A stretch of DNA of 64,000 bases, taken from Candidatus Competibacteraceae bacterium (GTDB lineage: Bacteria > Pseudomonadota > Gammaproteobacteria > Competibacterales > Competibacteraceae). Numbering within the stretch: the first letter of the stretch is position 1; each line of letters opens with the position of its first letter. Location of the stretch: positions 124,001-188,000 of the forward strand of contig RXIV01000001.1 in assembly GCA_003989085.1 (NCBI GenBank). The letters are read 5' to 3'. A program made the translations under genes and the position numbers. Below the pieces are notes generated by a model. It did no database searches and was not told the DNA's origin. It saw only the letters and a list, made by a program, of their open reading frames with translations. Shown here in pieces: positions 41,910 to 51,780 of the stretch.

Positions 41910-43453
41910 TGGAAAAGACGCTCGAACACCCGGTCCAGCACCGGTTGAAACTTCGGAACCTGCGGCTGGCTGATTATGGCGACGTGCAGGAAATCATGGA
42001 GCTGGTTTATCCGAATATGGATGGCGCTTGGACCCGGGAACAGTTCGCCTCACAGATCGCCCGCTTCCCGGAGGGGCAGATCTGCATCGAGGACAACGGT
42101 AAGGTGGTTGCCGCCACTATCAGCCTGATTGTCGAGTACAGTCGTTACGGCGACCGACACACCTATTGGCAGATCATCGGTAACGGCTATCTCACCACCC
42201 ACGATCCCAATGGCGACACGCTCTATGGCGTTGATGTGTTCGTCGATCCCAAATACCGCGACATGCGACTGGGCCGGCGGCTGTACGATGCCCGCAAAGA
42301 ACTGTGCGAGAAGCTCAACCTCCGCGCCATCGTGGTCGGTGGGCGGATTCCCGGTTACGGCCAGTATGCCCACGCAATGACTCCGCAGCAGTATGTGGAA
42401 TTGGTGCGGGCTAAGGAACTGATCGATCCGATCCTGACATTCCAGTTGGCTAATGATTTTCATGTCCGCAAGATTATTACCGGCTATCTGCCCGACGACG
42501 ATGAATCCAGGGCCTACGCGGTGCTGCTGGAATGGCTGAACATTTATTACGAAGACAAGGAAGTGCTGATCGGTGGGCGCAAATCAGTGGTGCGGGTGGG
42601 GGCGGTGCAGTGGCAAATGCGCCAGACCGCGTCGCTGGAGGAAATGCTGCAGCAGGTCGAGTACTTCGTGGACGCGGTAGCGGGCTACAAGACTGACATC
42701 GTGCTGTTCCCGGAATTTTTCAACGGCCCGCTGATGGCGCATTTCAATCAGCGCAATACCGCCGAAGCAGTGCGGCAACTGGCTGAGTATACCGAGCCGT
42801 TGCGCGAAGCCATTTTGCAATTGGCGGTAGCCTATAACGTCAATATCATCGCGGGCAGCATGCCCGAATATCGCGGCGGATCGCTATACAATGCCGCCTA
42901 TCTGTGCCGGCGCGACGGTACCTGGGACAAGCAGTCCAAGCTGCATATCACCCCGGATGAGTATTCTTACTGGGGCTTGCAGGGTGGCGACGAGCTGAGG
43001 GTGTTCGAGCTGGACATCGGCAAGATCGGCATTCTGATCTGCTATGACGTCGAGTTTCCGGAATTGCCCCGCTTGCTGGCCGATCAGGGCATGCAAATCC
43101 TGTTTGTGCCGTTCTGGACGGATACTAAAAACGCCTATCTGCGGGTGCGCCGTTGCGCTCAGGCCAGGGCGATTGAGAATGAATGCTATGTCGTTATTTC
43201 CGGCAGCGTCGGCAACCTGCCGAAGGTGGAAAACATGGATATGCAGTATTCCCAAGCAGCGGTGTTCACCCCGTCCGATTTTGCTTTTCCGCATGACGCG
43301 ATTGCGGCGGAAGCCACGCCGAACACGGAAATGACCTTGATCGTTGATCTCGACTTGGACAATCTCAAGGAAATGCGGGTGCATGGCAGCGTCCGCAATT
43401 TCCGTGACCGGCGACTGGATTTATACAAGGTCGCCTGGACAGGCCGGAGTTGA
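41906..43453 (+). CDS. GNAT acetyltransferase-nitrilase fusion protein
   Basis: 515 residues. The N-terminal domain (about 12-205) is GNAT-like (LRNLRLADYGDVQEIMELVYP, then DVFVDPKYRDMRLGRRLYDARKELCEKLNL). The C-terminal domain (about 228-510) is a carbon-nitrogen hydrolase with its full catalytic triad: Glu270 (LFPEFF), Lys345 (SKLHITP) and Cys379 (ICYDVEFPE). This fused architecture is widespread in bacteria and annotated as bifunctional, but its substrate is unknown. Translation is probably coupled to lysA, whose stop overlaps the start. Placement between lysA and dapF hints at amino-acid metabolism without proving it. Confidence 0.92.
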   Translation: MMEKTLEHPVQHRLKLRNLRLADYGDVQEIMELVYPNMDGAWTREQFASQIARFPEGQICIEDNGKVVAATISLIVEYSRYGDRHTYWQIIGNGYLTTHDPNGDTLYGVDVFVDPKYRDMRLGRRLYDARKELCEKLNLRAIVVGGRIPGYGQYAHAMTPQQYVELVRAKELIDPILTFQLANDFHVRKIITGYLPDDDESRAYAVLLEWLNIYYEDKEVLIGGRKSVVRVGAVQWQMRQTASLEEMLQQVEYFVDAVAGYKTDIVLFPEFFNGPLMAHFNQRNTAEAVRQLAEYTEPLREAILQLAVAYNVNIIAGSMPEYRGGSLYNAAYLCRRDGTWDKQSKLHITPDEYSYWGLQGGDELRVFELDIGKIGILICYDVEFPELPRLLADQGMQILFVPFWTDTKNAYLRVRRCAQARAIENECYVVISGSVGNLPKVENMDMQYSQAAVFTPSDFAFPHDAIAAEATPNTEMTLIVDLDLDNLKEMRVHGSVRNFRDRRLDLYKVAWTGRS

Positions 43454-43503
43454 GAAAACTAAGGTTAACGCTTGGAAGTTAAAGGCTAAAACAGGCCGCC
43501 GCT

Positions 43504-44331
43504 ATGAAATTGCACTTCACCAAGATGCATGGTCTCGGCAACGATTTTGTGGTGATCGATGCGGTCAATCAAACCGTAGCGCTGGAGCCGGCGCAGATTC
43601 GCCGGCTGGCTGACCGCCATTTCGGAATTGGCTGCGATCAGGTGCTGCTGGTGGAAGCGTCTGACCAAGCTGAGGCTGATTTCCGCTACCGCATTTTCAA
43701 CGCTGACGGTGGCGAGGTCGAGCAATGCGGCAACGGTGCGCGCTGTTTCGCCCGCTTTGTCCGCGACCACCATCTGACCGACAAAGACGACATCTGCGTC
43801 CTGACCGCCGCTGGCCTACTGCGATTGCACATCCAGCCTGACGGGCGGGTGAGGGTGGACATGGGCCAACCCCGACTGGAACCGACTGATATTCCGTTCT
43901 TTGCTACGGATCGCGCTGCCCGCTATCCGATTGCCGCCGATGGGTTGGAACTGGAGATCGGGGTTGTGTCGATGGGCAATCCGCATGCAGTGTTGGTGGT
44001 AGCCGATGTTGATCGGGCACCCGTCGCGCATCTGGGGCCACTGTTGGAACGGCATGGCCGCTTTCCACATCGCACCAATGTTGGCTTTATGCAGATTATC
44101 GCTCCCGATCAAATCCGCCTGCGGGTGTTCGAGCGGGGAAGCGGTGAAACGCTGGCTTGCGGCAGTGGGGCGTGTGCGGCGGTGGTGGTCGGGCGATTGT
44201 GGGGACTCCTGTGGACAGATGTCCAAGTGGCATTGCCCGGAGGTGAATTGACCGTTCACTGGGCTGGCGAGGGAGGGTCAGTCACAATGACCGGTCCGGC
44301 GACGACCGTGTTTGAAGGGTGGATCGACTGA
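43504..44331 (+). CDS. dapF: Diaminopimelate epimerase DapF
   Basis: 275 residues, the usual length. The opening [18 protein letters not shown] is diagnostic, and the two catalytic cysteines are Cys75 (EQCGNGARC) and Cys219 ([10 protein letters not shown]). DapF interconverts LL- and meso-diaminopimelate for peptidoglycan and lysine synthesis, supplying LysA. Its TGA overlaps by one base the ATG of the DUF484 gene, so the two are translationally coupled. Confidence 0.97.
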   Translation: MKLHFTKMHGLGNDFVVIDAVNQTVALEPAQIRRLADRHFGIGCDQVLLVEASDQAEADFRYRIFNADGGEVEQCGNGARCFARFVRDHHLTDKDDICVLTAAGLLRLHIQPDGRVRVDMGQPRLEPTDIPFFATDRAARYPIAADGLELEIGVVSMGNPHAVLVVADVDRAPVAHLGPLLERHGRFPHRTNVGFMQIIAPDQIRLRVFERGSGETLACGSGACAAVVVGRLWGLLWTDVQVALPGGELTVHWAGEGGSVTMTGPATTVFEGWID

Positions 44332-45065
44332 TGAGCGAAGCGCAGGAAACCACTGGATTTGAGTTGGAAGTAGCCGCCTGGCTGCAAGAACACCCGGATT
44401 TTTTCACTCGCCATCCGTCGCTGGTGGAAAATCTACGGATTCCTCATCCCTGTCAACCGGCGGTCTCGCTACTGGCGTATCAAAACCGTCTGTTGCGGGA
44501 ACGCTGTCAGCGTCAGCACGACAAGTTGCTGGAATTCGTTAGCATCGCCCGCGACAACGGTCGGCTAGCCGACCGGGTGCAACGGCTGGCGTTAGGCCTA
44601 CTGAACGGGCGTAGCGGGATGGATGAATTTTTGCGTGGCGTCGAAGCGATTCTGCGCGATGAATTCAAAGTAGATGACGTGGTTTTGTGCCTAGCTGGAG
44701 CGCCGACCCTTCGCCCGAAGATTGCGGCGGAGTTCCTCTGCCCTGAAGTCGTCACCCGGTTTAGTGGCTTGTTCCTGGAGGGACAGCCACGCTGTGGCCG
44801 ATTGCGCCTGGAACAAGCTATTGCCCTGTTCGGCAAGAATGCGCCAGGGGTCGCTTCAGCGGCGCTCATTCCTTTGGGCGACCGGGATTGGCGTGGCTTG
44901 CTGGCAGTAGGCAGCAGCGACGCCGGGCGTTTTCACCCCGGCGCTGGCACCCTGTTTCTGGAACGGATTGGCGAGCTACTCAGTCAGGCCTTGCAGGCGC
45001 GGCTGTCGGCGCGCCGGTTGCGGGTAGTGCCAGTACCCGATGCGCCATCGGCGCGCAACCTTTAA
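44331..45065 (+). CDS. DUF484 family protein
   Basis: 244 residues from the ATG at 44331; an in-frame GTG at 44319 lies within dapF. The pattern VAAWLQEHPDFFTRHPSLVENLRIPHP is the family's conserved start. A coiled-coil linker (about 45-85) and a GAF-like C-terminal half (GDRDWRGLLAVGSSDAGRFHPGAGTLFLERIGELLSQAL, in part) follow. The function of DUF484 is unknown. In many gammaproteobacteria it sits between dapF and xerC; here dapF is conserved upstream, but the next gene is ysxC on the opposite strand. Confidence 0.92.
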   Translation: MSEAQETTGFELEVAAWLQEHPDFFTRHPSLVENLRIPHPCQPAVSLLAYQNRLLRERCQRQHDKLLEFVSIARDNGRLADRVQRLALGLLNGRSGMDEFLRGVEAILRDEFKVDDVVLCLAGAPTLRPKIAAEFLCPEVVTRFSGLFLEGQPRCGRLRLEQAIALFGKNAPGVASAALIPLGDRDWRGLLAVGSSDAGRFHPGAGTLFLERIGELLSQALQARLSARRLRVVPVPDAPSARNL

Positions 45066-45120
45066 TCATTGTCCACAGAAATACAGAAAGCTTAAAGACT
45101 AAAACTGGGCGCTTTTCCTT

Positions 45121-45774
45121 TTAGCCTTCAACAGCAAATCCCAACCACTTGTCTAGCCGCGCCCATGCCTCCTCCATGCCCAGTCGGGTCAGGGCCGAGA
45201 ACAGCTGGGCGCTGGTTTGCGGATAATCGGCCCGCAGGGTTTTCTCCACCTGTTGCCGCACCGCCAGGGCTGCTCCCCGACTGAGCTTGTCAGCTTTGGT
45301 CAGCAGGATATGCACCGGCAGCCCGCGTGCGGCGCACCAGTCCAGCAGTTGCCGATCCAGTGGCGTGAGTGGATGCCGAATGTCCATCAGCATCATCAGA
45401 CCACGTAACGCCATTCGCTCACGCAGATACTGCTCCAGCAGCTTTTGCCAGTGCCGACGAATCGTCTCCGGCACTTGGGCGTAACCGTAGCCGGGCAAGT
45501 CCACCAGGCAGCGCTCCGGCTCTACCTCGAAAAAGTTGATCAGTTGGGTGCGCCCCGGCATCTTGCTGACCCGCGCCAGTTGCCGCTGACCGGTCAGCGT
45601 ATTCAAGGCGCTGGACTTGCCGGCGTTGGAGCGTCCGGCAAAGGCGACTTCATTGCCGGTATCGGGTGGGAGTTTCTCGAACTCATTGATGCTGTTTAGA
45701 AAGCGAACTGCCTGATAACGACGGGCCGCAGCAGCAGTCTGGGGAATAGGAACAGGATGATCAGGGTTTCTCAT
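45121..45774 (-). CDS. ysxC: Ribosome biogenesis GTPase YsxC/EngB
   Basis: 217 residues from the ATG at 45774; an in-frame TTG at 45783 is also open. GTPase motifs are complete: G1 [10 protein letters not shown]3 in [11 protein letters not shown]4 [10 protein letters not shown] and G5 FSALTRLG. The opening [23 protein letters not shown] is typical. YsxC assists large ribosomal subunit assembly. It is divergent from the cytochrome c4 gene with 180 bases between them, a neighbourhood common in gamma- and betaproteobacteria. Confidence 0.95.
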   Translation of the reverse strand: MRNPDHPVPIPQTAAAARRYQAVRFLNSINEFEKLPPDTGNEVAFAGRSNAGKSSALNTLTGQRQLARVSKMPGRTQLINFFEVEPERCLVDLPGYGYAQVPETIRRHWQKLLEQYLRERMALRGLMMLMDIRHPLTPLDRQLLDWCAARGLPVHILLTKADKLSRGAALAVRQQVEKTLRADYPQTSAQLFSALTRLGMEEAWARLDKWLGFAVEG

Positions 45775-45954
45775 TGAACTCAAAGGCCGAAACTGATATA
45801 TAAAACCGCCGATTTCGCCGACGGGACCGCTTCAGATCAACACCGGTTCCAGCGCGATCAAGCGAGACCCGGTCGCCGATCCGCGCCACTACTATCCACG
45901 CCGGCGGCAGGTCGCCTGAACCGAATTCCGTCATCGTACAGGAGCCTTCCAAAA

Positions 45955-46563
45955 ATGAAAAAACTCGTTGCTATCGCCGCGATCTGCGCATTACTCGGTT
46001 CCGCGACCGCCGCGCTGGCTGCCGGCGATGCCACCGCCGGCAAAGCCAAGTCCGCTGTTTGCGCGGCCTGCCATAACCCGGATGGTAACAGCACCAACCC
46101 CACTTATCCGAAACTGGCCGGACAAAGCGCTGATTACCTAAACAAGCAACTGACGGAGTTTAAGAGCGGCGCACGCGTCAACGCCATTATGGTTGGTATG
46201 GTCGCCACCTTGACCCCACAGGACATGGAAGACCTGGCCGCCTATTTTGCTTCACAACAGATCGCGCGTGACACGGCTGACCCGGCCCTGGTTCCGGCTG
46301 GCGAAGCACTGTTTCGCGGCGGCAACCTGACGACTGGCGTGTCGGCTTGCATGGCGTGCCACGGAGTGGCTGGAGCGGGCAATCCCGCCGCCAAGTTCCC
46401 AGCGCTGGCCGGTCAGCACGCTGCCTATGTTGAAACTCAACTGAAAGCCTTCCGCGCCATGGAACGCACCAATGATGCTGGTCAGATGATGCGAGGCGTC
46501 GCCGCCAAGCTGACAGATCCGGAAATCAAAGCGGTCGCCTCTTATATTCAGGGTTTACAATAA
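45955..46563 (+). CDS. Dihaem cytochrome c4
   Basis: 202 residues with a cleavable signal peptide (KKLVAIAAICALLGSATAALA) and two CxxCH haem sites, CAACH at 36-40 and CMACH at 132-136. Each site sits in a half of about 90 residues, with distal Met candidates in the segments AIMVGMVATL and MMRGVAAKL. Cytochrome c4 carries electrons in the periplasm, often to terminal oxidases. GGAG lies nine bases before the ATG. It is followed by resB, ccsA and dsbA, whose products mature such cytochromes, and it has its own terminator. Confidence 0.95.
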   Translation: MKKLVAIAAICALLGSATAALAAGDATAGKAKSAVCAACHNPDGNSTNPTYPKLAGQSADYLNKQLTEFKSGARVNAIMVGMVATLTPQDMEDLAAYFASQQIARDTADPALVPAGEALFRGGNLTTGVSACMACHGVAGAGNPAAKFPALAGQHAAYVETQLKAFRAMERTNDAGQMMRGVAAKLTDPEIKAVASYIQGLQ

Positions 46564-46617
46564 TCGCGATAAAAAGCATCCGGGTCTGCCGGACTGAATA
46601 CCCCTTGACTTAACCGT

Positions 46618-46644
46618 GGGGCGGCTCAGTGGCCGCCCTTTTTT
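46618..46644 (+). terminator. Rho-independent terminator after the cytochrome c4 gene
   Basis: GGGCGGC-TCAGTG-GCCGCCC followed by six T residues lies 55 bases after the cytochrome c4 stop. It also excludes a GTG at 46616 as the start of resB, since that codon would lie at the foot of the hairpin. Confidence 0.85.
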
Positions 46645-46699
46645 GCGCCCGGCGCTGACCGTATACCACCCAGAACCGGTGAACGGAGCGCCCCTCATT

Positions 46700-48808
46700 G
46701 TGTCGAAAGGGCGTCCTCACCTAACCCCCGCTAACTCCTTCGTGAACGAAACCACCCTCGGTAAGCCTCTCCGCCAGCACACCCTCGGTTGGGTGCTGCT
46801 GGAATTTTTCGGCTCTATGAATCTGGCGATTACCCTATTGGTCGTGGTCGCCGTCGCTTCGATCATCGGCACAGTCTTGCAGCAGAATCAGCCCTATCCT
46901 GATTACATCCTCAAGTTTGGACCCTTCTGGTTCACTGTGTTTAACCAGATCGGTCTGTACGATGTTTACAGTACCGGCTGGTTTATCGCCATTCTCGCCT
47001 TTCTAATCTTGTCCACCAGCGTCTGTCTCTACCGACAGGCTCCAGGGATATGGCGCGAGATGACCCGGTTCCGCACCAGCGTCCAGATTGATTCATTGCG
47101 CGGATTTCCCCAACAGGCTGAATGGCGGCTGCCGGATCGCGATTCCGAGGTCGTGCAAGCGGACATCACCCGCGCATTTCGCGGTTTCGGCTATCGCTGG
47201 CGGGTGCAGGATCACGGCGATCATCAGATCGTTGCCGCGACAAAGGGTCGTTATAACCGGCTGGGTTATCTGTTCACCCACGCGGCGATTATCGTGATCG
47301 GTATAGGCGGGCTGCTTGATGGTAACTTGTGGATCAAACTCAAGGAATGGCGCGGTGAACTGGCTATCGAGACCCGTGACCTGAGCGCCCGCGAGACGCC
47401 GCCCATCAGCCGGTTGGCCCCTGGCACGATCCCGGCCTTTCGCGGCAATGTGCGCCTGCCGGAGGGTGCCACCGCCAATTTTGTGTTTCTGCGGCTGCGC
47501 GATGGTTTTCTGGTGCAGGAATTACCCTTTGCTATCGAACTCAAGACGTTTCAGGTCGCCTATTACGATACCGGCCAGCCCAAGTCCTATACCAGCGAGG
47601 TGCTGATTCACGATCAGGAACACCTAGGCGATCAACCGCTGGCAGCTACCATCCGTGTCAATCACCCGCTGGTTTATCGCGGCTACGCTATTTACCAGTC
47701 CGATTTCGGCGATGGTGGCTCCAAACTGGAAATGAAGGCCTGGCCGCTGGCGACTGCTCGTCTGGAGCCGGTTGAGGCGAAAGGCGAAGTGGGTGGCGTG
47801 ATCAAGGTCGGAGGGCCGACAGCCGGGGCGCTGAGTTTGGAACTGGACGATTTTCGCTTGTTTAACCTGCTGCCGGAACCGGAGGCCCAACCCGGTGACC
47901 GCAAGTTCCGCAATTTTGGGCCGAGCATCAGCTTCAAACTGCGCAACGCTGCCGGTGAGGCGCGGGAATATCTGAATTACATGGCTCCTGTGCAGATGGG
48001 AGGCCGTTGGTTCTACCTCAGTGGGGTACGCGCCCGGCCCGACGAAGCGTTCAGCTATCTGCATATTCCGGTAGACGCCCATAACAGTCCAGAGCGGTTT
48101 TTACGTTTCAATGCCCGGTTGCACGACGCCAGTGGACTAGAAAAACTGCTGACTCCGCCTGTCGATGGCGAGCATCCGGATTTTCAGCGCGATCTCCAGC
48201 GGGTACGGCTGAATCTGGTCGAACTATTTACTCAAGGCGGCTTTATGGCGATCACTGGAAAAGCCAAGGCCGTCGTACCGGCGGAGCGGTTACAGGAGGC
48301 AACCACGCTTTATCTAAACATCCTGCGCGAAACGCTGGCCGAAGTATTTGTCGCCGTGCTGCGCGAAGAAGGCGTAAATGTCGAGCAGGAGTTAGGCGAG
48401 CGCGAAAACGCTTTCTTCAATGACGCACTGTCGGCTTTGGCGGCGCTGCCGGCTTACGGATCGCCGTTCTACCTGCAATTAACCGGTTTTCAGCAAGTGC
48501 AAGCCTCTGGCCTGCAAGTGACCTACAGCGGTGGTGCGACGGTGGTTTACACCGGGTTTACCCTGCTGATCATTGGAGTGTTTCTCATGTTCTATACTTC
48601 ATTCCGGCGGTTATGGGCGTGGCTGGCGGTTGAGGACGGCGCGGTTCGGCTGATTCTGGCCGGGACCAGCAACCGCCGCCCGGTGGAATTCGCCCGCGAG
48701 TTTGCGGCATTACAGGCAGCGCTGGCCCAGCGACTGGGGCTGCCAGTTATCTCGCCTGCATCATCGTCCCCGGCAGCCCCAGCAGCCACTCTGAAAGAGG
48801 CCCATTGA
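46700..48808 (+). CDS. resB: System II cytochrome c biogenesis protein ResB (CcsB)
   Basis: About 702 residues from the GTG at 46700. The start is uncertain: the frame opens at 46616 inside the preceding terminator, and a GTG at 46742 is another choice. Conserved features are LEFFGSMNLAITLLVVVAVASIIGTVLQQNQPYPDYILKFGPFWF (partly shown), three N-terminal membrane segments, a large periplasmic domain (about 190-620) and a last membrane segment near VVYTGFTLLIIGVFLMFYTSFRRLW. With CcsA it moves haem across the membrane and attaches it to apocytochromes. It is coupled to ccsA (one base apart). Confidence 0.92.
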   Translation: MSKGRPHLTPANSFVNETTLGKPLRQHTLGWVLLEFFGSMNLAITLLVVVAVASIIGTVLQQNQPYPDYILKFGPFWFTVFNQIGLYDVYSTGWFIAILAFLILSTSVCLYRQAPGIWREMTRFRTSVQIDSLRGFPQQAEWRLPDRDSEVVQADITRAFRGFGYRWRVQDHGDHQIVAATKGRYNRLGYLFTHAAIIVIGIGGLLDGNLWIKLKEWRGELAIETRDLSARETPPISRLAPGTIPAFRGNVRLPEGATANFVFLRLRDGFLVQELPFAIELKTFQVAYYDTGQPKSYTSEVLIHDQEHLGDQPLAATIRVNHPLVYRGYAIYQSDFGDGGSKLEMKAWPLATARLEPVEAKGEVGGVIKVGGPTAGALSLELDDFRLFNLLPEPEAQPGDRKFRNFGPSISFKLRNAAGEAREYLNYMAPVQMGGRWFYLSGVRARPDEAFSYLHIPVDAHNSPERFLRFNARLHDASGLEKLLTPPVDGEHPDFQRDLQRVRLNLVELFTQGGFMAITGKAKAVVPAERLQEATTLYLNILRETLAEVFVAVLREEGVNVEQELGERENAFFNDALSALAALPAYGSPFYLQLTGFQQVQASGLQVTYSGGATVVYTGFTLLIIGVFLMFYTSFRRLWAWLAVEDGAVRLILAGTSNRRPVEFAREFAALQAALAQRLGLPVISPASSSPAAPAATLKEAH

Positions 48809-48809
48809 A

Positions 48810-49988
48810 ATGGCGGCAACCCGCGAAGCAATGCTGGAACACTGGAATCAGCCCTCATTTTGGCAACGACTGACGCTAAGGGACGGACTGTGGGCACTGT
48901 TGGTGCTGGCCGGTTCGGGCACGGTCTGGTCGCTCTACCAGCCCTACATGGATGGTTACGAAATCGCGATCCAGTTTGGCGCCACTCTGGCGCTGATTGG
49001 CTGGGGCCGCTACTGGCCGCCGGCGCAGGGATTCACCCTCGCGGTAGCGGTGCTGAGCGTGCTGGCGCTGTGGTGTTACGGCGCGGATTATGAGCTACGC
49101 AAGAGCGCTTTCCTGCTCAAGTATGTGCTGGAGAGCCAAGCGGCCTTTATGTGGATGAGCGCCCTCTATGTGTTGGCGACCGTGACCTACTTCGCCGCGC
49201 TGTTTTCCCGCTCGGCGTTCATTGGCAAAACGGCTACGGCGTTAACCTGGAGCGCAACGGTGATGGGCATGACCGGGCTGCTGGTGCGCTGGCGCGAGTC
49301 CTATCTGCTCGGCGCTGACATCGGTCATATTCCGGTCAGCAATCTTTACGAAGTCTTCATCCTGTTTGCGCTGATCACGGCGTTGTTGTACCTATTTTAC
49401 GAAGACCGCTACCGCAGCCGGTCAATGGGTGGCTTTGCGCTACTGGCGATCAGCGGAGCTGTTGCCTTTCTGCTTTGGTACGCCTTTGGTCGTCAGGCCC
49501 ATCACATCCAGCCACTGATCCCAGCCCTGCAAAGTTACTGGATGAAAATTCACGTCCCGGCCAATTTCATCGGCTATGGCGCGTTTGCGCTGGCGGCGAT
49601 GCTGGGCGTGGCTTATCTGCTGCGGGCCAGGGTCGAGGCACGAAATCCCAATGGTTTGCTGGCGCGGGTGTTGCCGCCAACAGAATTGCTCGACGATGTG
49701 ATGTACAAGGCCATTGCCTTGGGGTTCGCCGCCTTTACCCTGGCGACAATTTTGGGCGCGTTGTGGGCGGCGGAAGCGTGGGGCGGCTATTGGTCGTGGG
49801 ACCCAAAGGAAACCTGGGCCTTGATCGTCTGGCTGAACTACGCAGCCTGGCTGCATCTGCGGTTGAGCAAGGGCCGGCGTGGTGCGCCGATGGCCTGGTG
49901 GGCAGTGATCGGCCTGTTCGTGACCCTGTTCGCCTTCCTGGGGGTCAATATGTTCCTGTCCGGGCTGCATTCCTACGGCTCGCTCTAG
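48810..49988 (+). CDS. ccsA: System II cytochrome c biogenesis protein CcsA (ResC)
   Basis: 392 residues with about eight membrane helices. The haem-binding WWD-type motif is seen as WGGYWSWDPKETWALIVWL, with periplasmic His residues in the surrounding loops (HIPVSNLYEVF, KIHVPANFIGYG, YAAWLHLRL). It receives and presents haem together with ResB. The gene starts one base after resB, and dsbA follows after 50 bases with its own GGAGG. Confidence 0.95.
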   Translation: MAATREAMLEHWNQPSFWQRLTLRDGLWALLVLAGSGTVWSLYQPYMDGYEIAIQFGATLALIGWGRYWPPAQGFTLAVAVLSVLALWCYGADYELRKSAFLLKYVLESQAAFMWMSALYVLATVTYFAALFSRSAFIGKTATALTWSATVMGMTGLLVRWRESYLLGADIGHIPVSNLYEVFILFALITALLYLFYEDRYRSRSMGGFALLAISGAVAFLLWYAFGRQAHHIQPLIPALQSYWMKIHVPANFIGYGAFALAAMLGVAYLLRARVEARNPNGLLARVLPPTELLDDVMYKAIALGFAAFTLATILGALWAAEAWGGYWSWDPKETWALIVWLNYAAWLHLRLSKGRRGAPMAWWAVIGLFVTLFAFLGVNMFLSGLHSYGSL

Positions 49989-50038
49989 CCTGCCACCCCT
50001 GCCCCTGCCTGAATAACCCATCTAATGGAGGTCCCCCG

Positions 50039-50686
50039 ATGTCTACCCATCCGCTCTACCGCCTGCTCTTGATTCTGCTGGCCTGCGTCTTGCCGCTGAC
50101 CGTGGTCCGGGCTGCCGATCCGCCCGCGTCGCCGCCCTTTATCGAGGGCAAGGACTATGTGCTGTTGTCGAACCCGGAAGCCACGACAACGCCCGGTAAG
50201 GCGGAAGTGATCGAGTTTTTTTCCTACACCTGCCCGCACTGCTACCACTTGGAACCATCTGTCCAGGAGTGGCTGAAACATAAATCTGATCAAGTCGCAT
50301 TCGTGCGGATCGCGGTCGCTTTTAGCGCCTATTGGGAACCCAGCGCCCGTGCTTACTACGCTGCTGAGGATCTGGGCGTGCTAGATAAAATCCATCCACT
50401 GCTGTTCGAGGCGGTTCACCGGAATCCGCGCATGAATCTGGATGATCTGGCAGCGTTCTTTGCAGAACAGGGTGTTGACCAGGATGCCTTCCGTAAAGCT
50501 TATCAATCCTTTCATACCGAGACCCAGTTACGGCGTGGCAATCAGTTGGCGCAACGTTACAAAGTCAATGGTGTGCCGTCGGTCATCGTCAACGGCAAAT
50601 ATGATGTGCGCTCGCCGCGTATGTTCGATGCGGTGGATTTCCTGATCGCCCAGGAGCCTACCCCGGCCCGTCCAGCGGCGAACTGA
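50039..50686 (+). CDS. dsbA: Thiol:disulfide interchange protein DsbA
   Basis: 215 residues from the ATG at 50039, behind GGAGG. The reading frame is open for 188 codons upstream inside ccsA, but those are not coding. A signal peptide (LYRLLLILLACVLPLTVVRA) is followed by a thioredoxin fold with the active site CPHC at 65-68 (FFSYTCPHCYHLEP) and the cis-Pro loop VNGVPSVIVNGKY. DsbA oxidises cysteines in the periplasm. Next to ccsA it may also act on apocytochrome CxxCH cysteines. Its TGA overlaps the next start by one base. Confidence 0.95.
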   Translation: MSTHPLYRLLLILLACVLPLTVVRAADPPASPPFIEGKDYVLLSNPEATTTPGKAEVIEFFSYTCPHCYHLEPSVQEWLKHKSDQVAFVRIAVAFSAYWEPSARAYYAAEDLGVLDKIHPLLFEAVHRNPRMNLDDLAAFFAEQGVDQDAFRKAYQSFHTETQLRRGNQLAQRYKVNGVPSVIVNGKYDVRSPRMFDAVDFLIAQEPTPARPAAN

Positions 50687-51555
50687 TGGACGACGATCCC
50701 GGCACGCTGCTGCGGCTGCTTAGCTATAACATCCAGAGCGGCCTGACCACTTACAAGTACTCCCAGTACCTGACCCGGAGTTGGAAGCATCTGGTGCCGG
50801 TGCCGTCGCGGATGACCAACCTCGACGGCATCGCCCAAGTGCTGGCCGGTTACGATCTGGTCGGCTTGCAGGAAGTGGACGCGGGCAGCCTGCGCAGCGG
50901 TTTCGTCAATCAGGTCAAATACTTGGCGGATGCCGCCGGTTTTGAGCACGTCTTCAATCAGGCCAACCGCAAAATCGGCATGATCTCGCAGCATGGCAAC
51001 GCCCTATTGAGCCGCCTGCGTCCAGACGCCATCGCTGAGCACAAGCTGCCGGGACTGATCCCTGGGCGGGGGGTGCTGGAAATCCGGTTTGGGAGTGGAT
51101 CTGATGCGCTGCATGTGCTGATTCTGCACCTGGCGCTGGGTCGGCGAGGCCGCTTGCAGCAGATTGGCTTCTTGACCGAACTGGCGCGTGATTATCATCA
51201 CGTCATCCTGATGGGCGATCTCAACAGCCGCTCGGATAGCCCGGAAATGGCAGTATTGCTGGAGAACATTCGGTTGTCGGAGCCGACGCCAGGTTTGCGA
51301 ACCTTTCCCAGTTGGCAGCCGGATCGGCAACTCGATCATATCCTGGTATCGCCCTCGATTACGGTAGAGCGGGTAGAAGTGCTGGATTGCGCTTTCTCGG
51401 ATCACCTGCCGCTGGCAATGCAGGTGCGGCTGCCCGACGCAGTGCGACTGCCGTGGGCAACTTCTCAGTCGGCAGTTGCTCCTGCCCAGCCTGACGCTGC
51501 TGGGCCGCAGGCTGTGTCAGTGTTACGCCAACCGGCCATTCAAGATATCCAATAA
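50686..51555 (+). CDS. Endonuclease/exonuclease/phosphatase family protein
   Basis: 289 residues. EEP motifs are clear: LRLLSYNIQSG, the metal ligand Glu in LVGLQEVDAG, NALLSR, the Asp-x-Asn pair in HVILMGDLNSRSD, and LDHILVS with the final SDHLPL His. The domain ends near residue 250, and the last 40 residues are a low-complexity Ala/Pro/Gln tail. There is no signal peptide. It hydrolyses a phosphodiester or phosphomonoester, of unknown target. Translation is coupled to dsbA (overlapping TGATG), though a functional link is not evident. Confidence 0.88.
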   Translation: MDDDPGTLLRLLSYNIQSGLTTYKYSQYLTRSWKHLVPVPSRMTNLDGIAQVLAGYDLVGLQEVDAGSLRSGFVNQVKYLADAAGFEHVFNQANRKIGMISQHGNALLSRLRPDAIAEHKLPGLIPGRGVLEIRFGSGSDALHVLILHLALGRRGRLQQIGFLTELARDYHHVILMGDLNSRSDSPEMAVLLENIRLSEPTPGLRTFPSWQPDRQLDHILVSPSITVERVEVLDCAFSDHLPLAMQVRLPDAVRLPWATSQSAVAPAQPDAAGPQAVSVLRQPAIQDIQ

Positions 51556-51720
51556 GGTAGTCAGGTAGTTACCGGGCTTCAGACCGCCTAAATGCTGTGC
51601 GCCCCTTGAGCAAAGTATTTAGGCGCGCACACCGCACACCTTTCGCCAAGCCGGGAAAAACTGCCCTGATCCGGTTCTGCACGATCGTTAGCCCGCCAAG
51701 GCGGCATCGTCTGAACCACC

Positions 51721-51749
51721 CTTGATAATCCTGGATCTCGCCCGCACCT
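51721..51749 (+). promoter_or_regulatory. Possible sigma-32 heat-shock promoter of lon
   Basis: CTTGATA, 14 bases, then CCGCACCT resembles CTTGAAA-N13..17-CCCCATNT with three mismatches. It would give a 5' leader of about 25 bases. Lon is a heat-shock protease in many proteobacteria, so this is plausible but weak. No other gene is seen in 51556-51780. Confidence 0.3.
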
Positions 51750-51780
51750 AAGGCTCAAATCCCTTAACTGCGTGAACGCC

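Noticed and set aside
46616..46699. Earlier GTG start for resB
   Set aside because: It lies in the rho-independent terminator hairpin of the cytochrome c4 gene.
49475..50038. 188-codon upstream extension of dsbA
   Set aside because: It runs in another frame through ccsA. The ATG at 50039 with GGAGG and a signal peptide is clearly the start.
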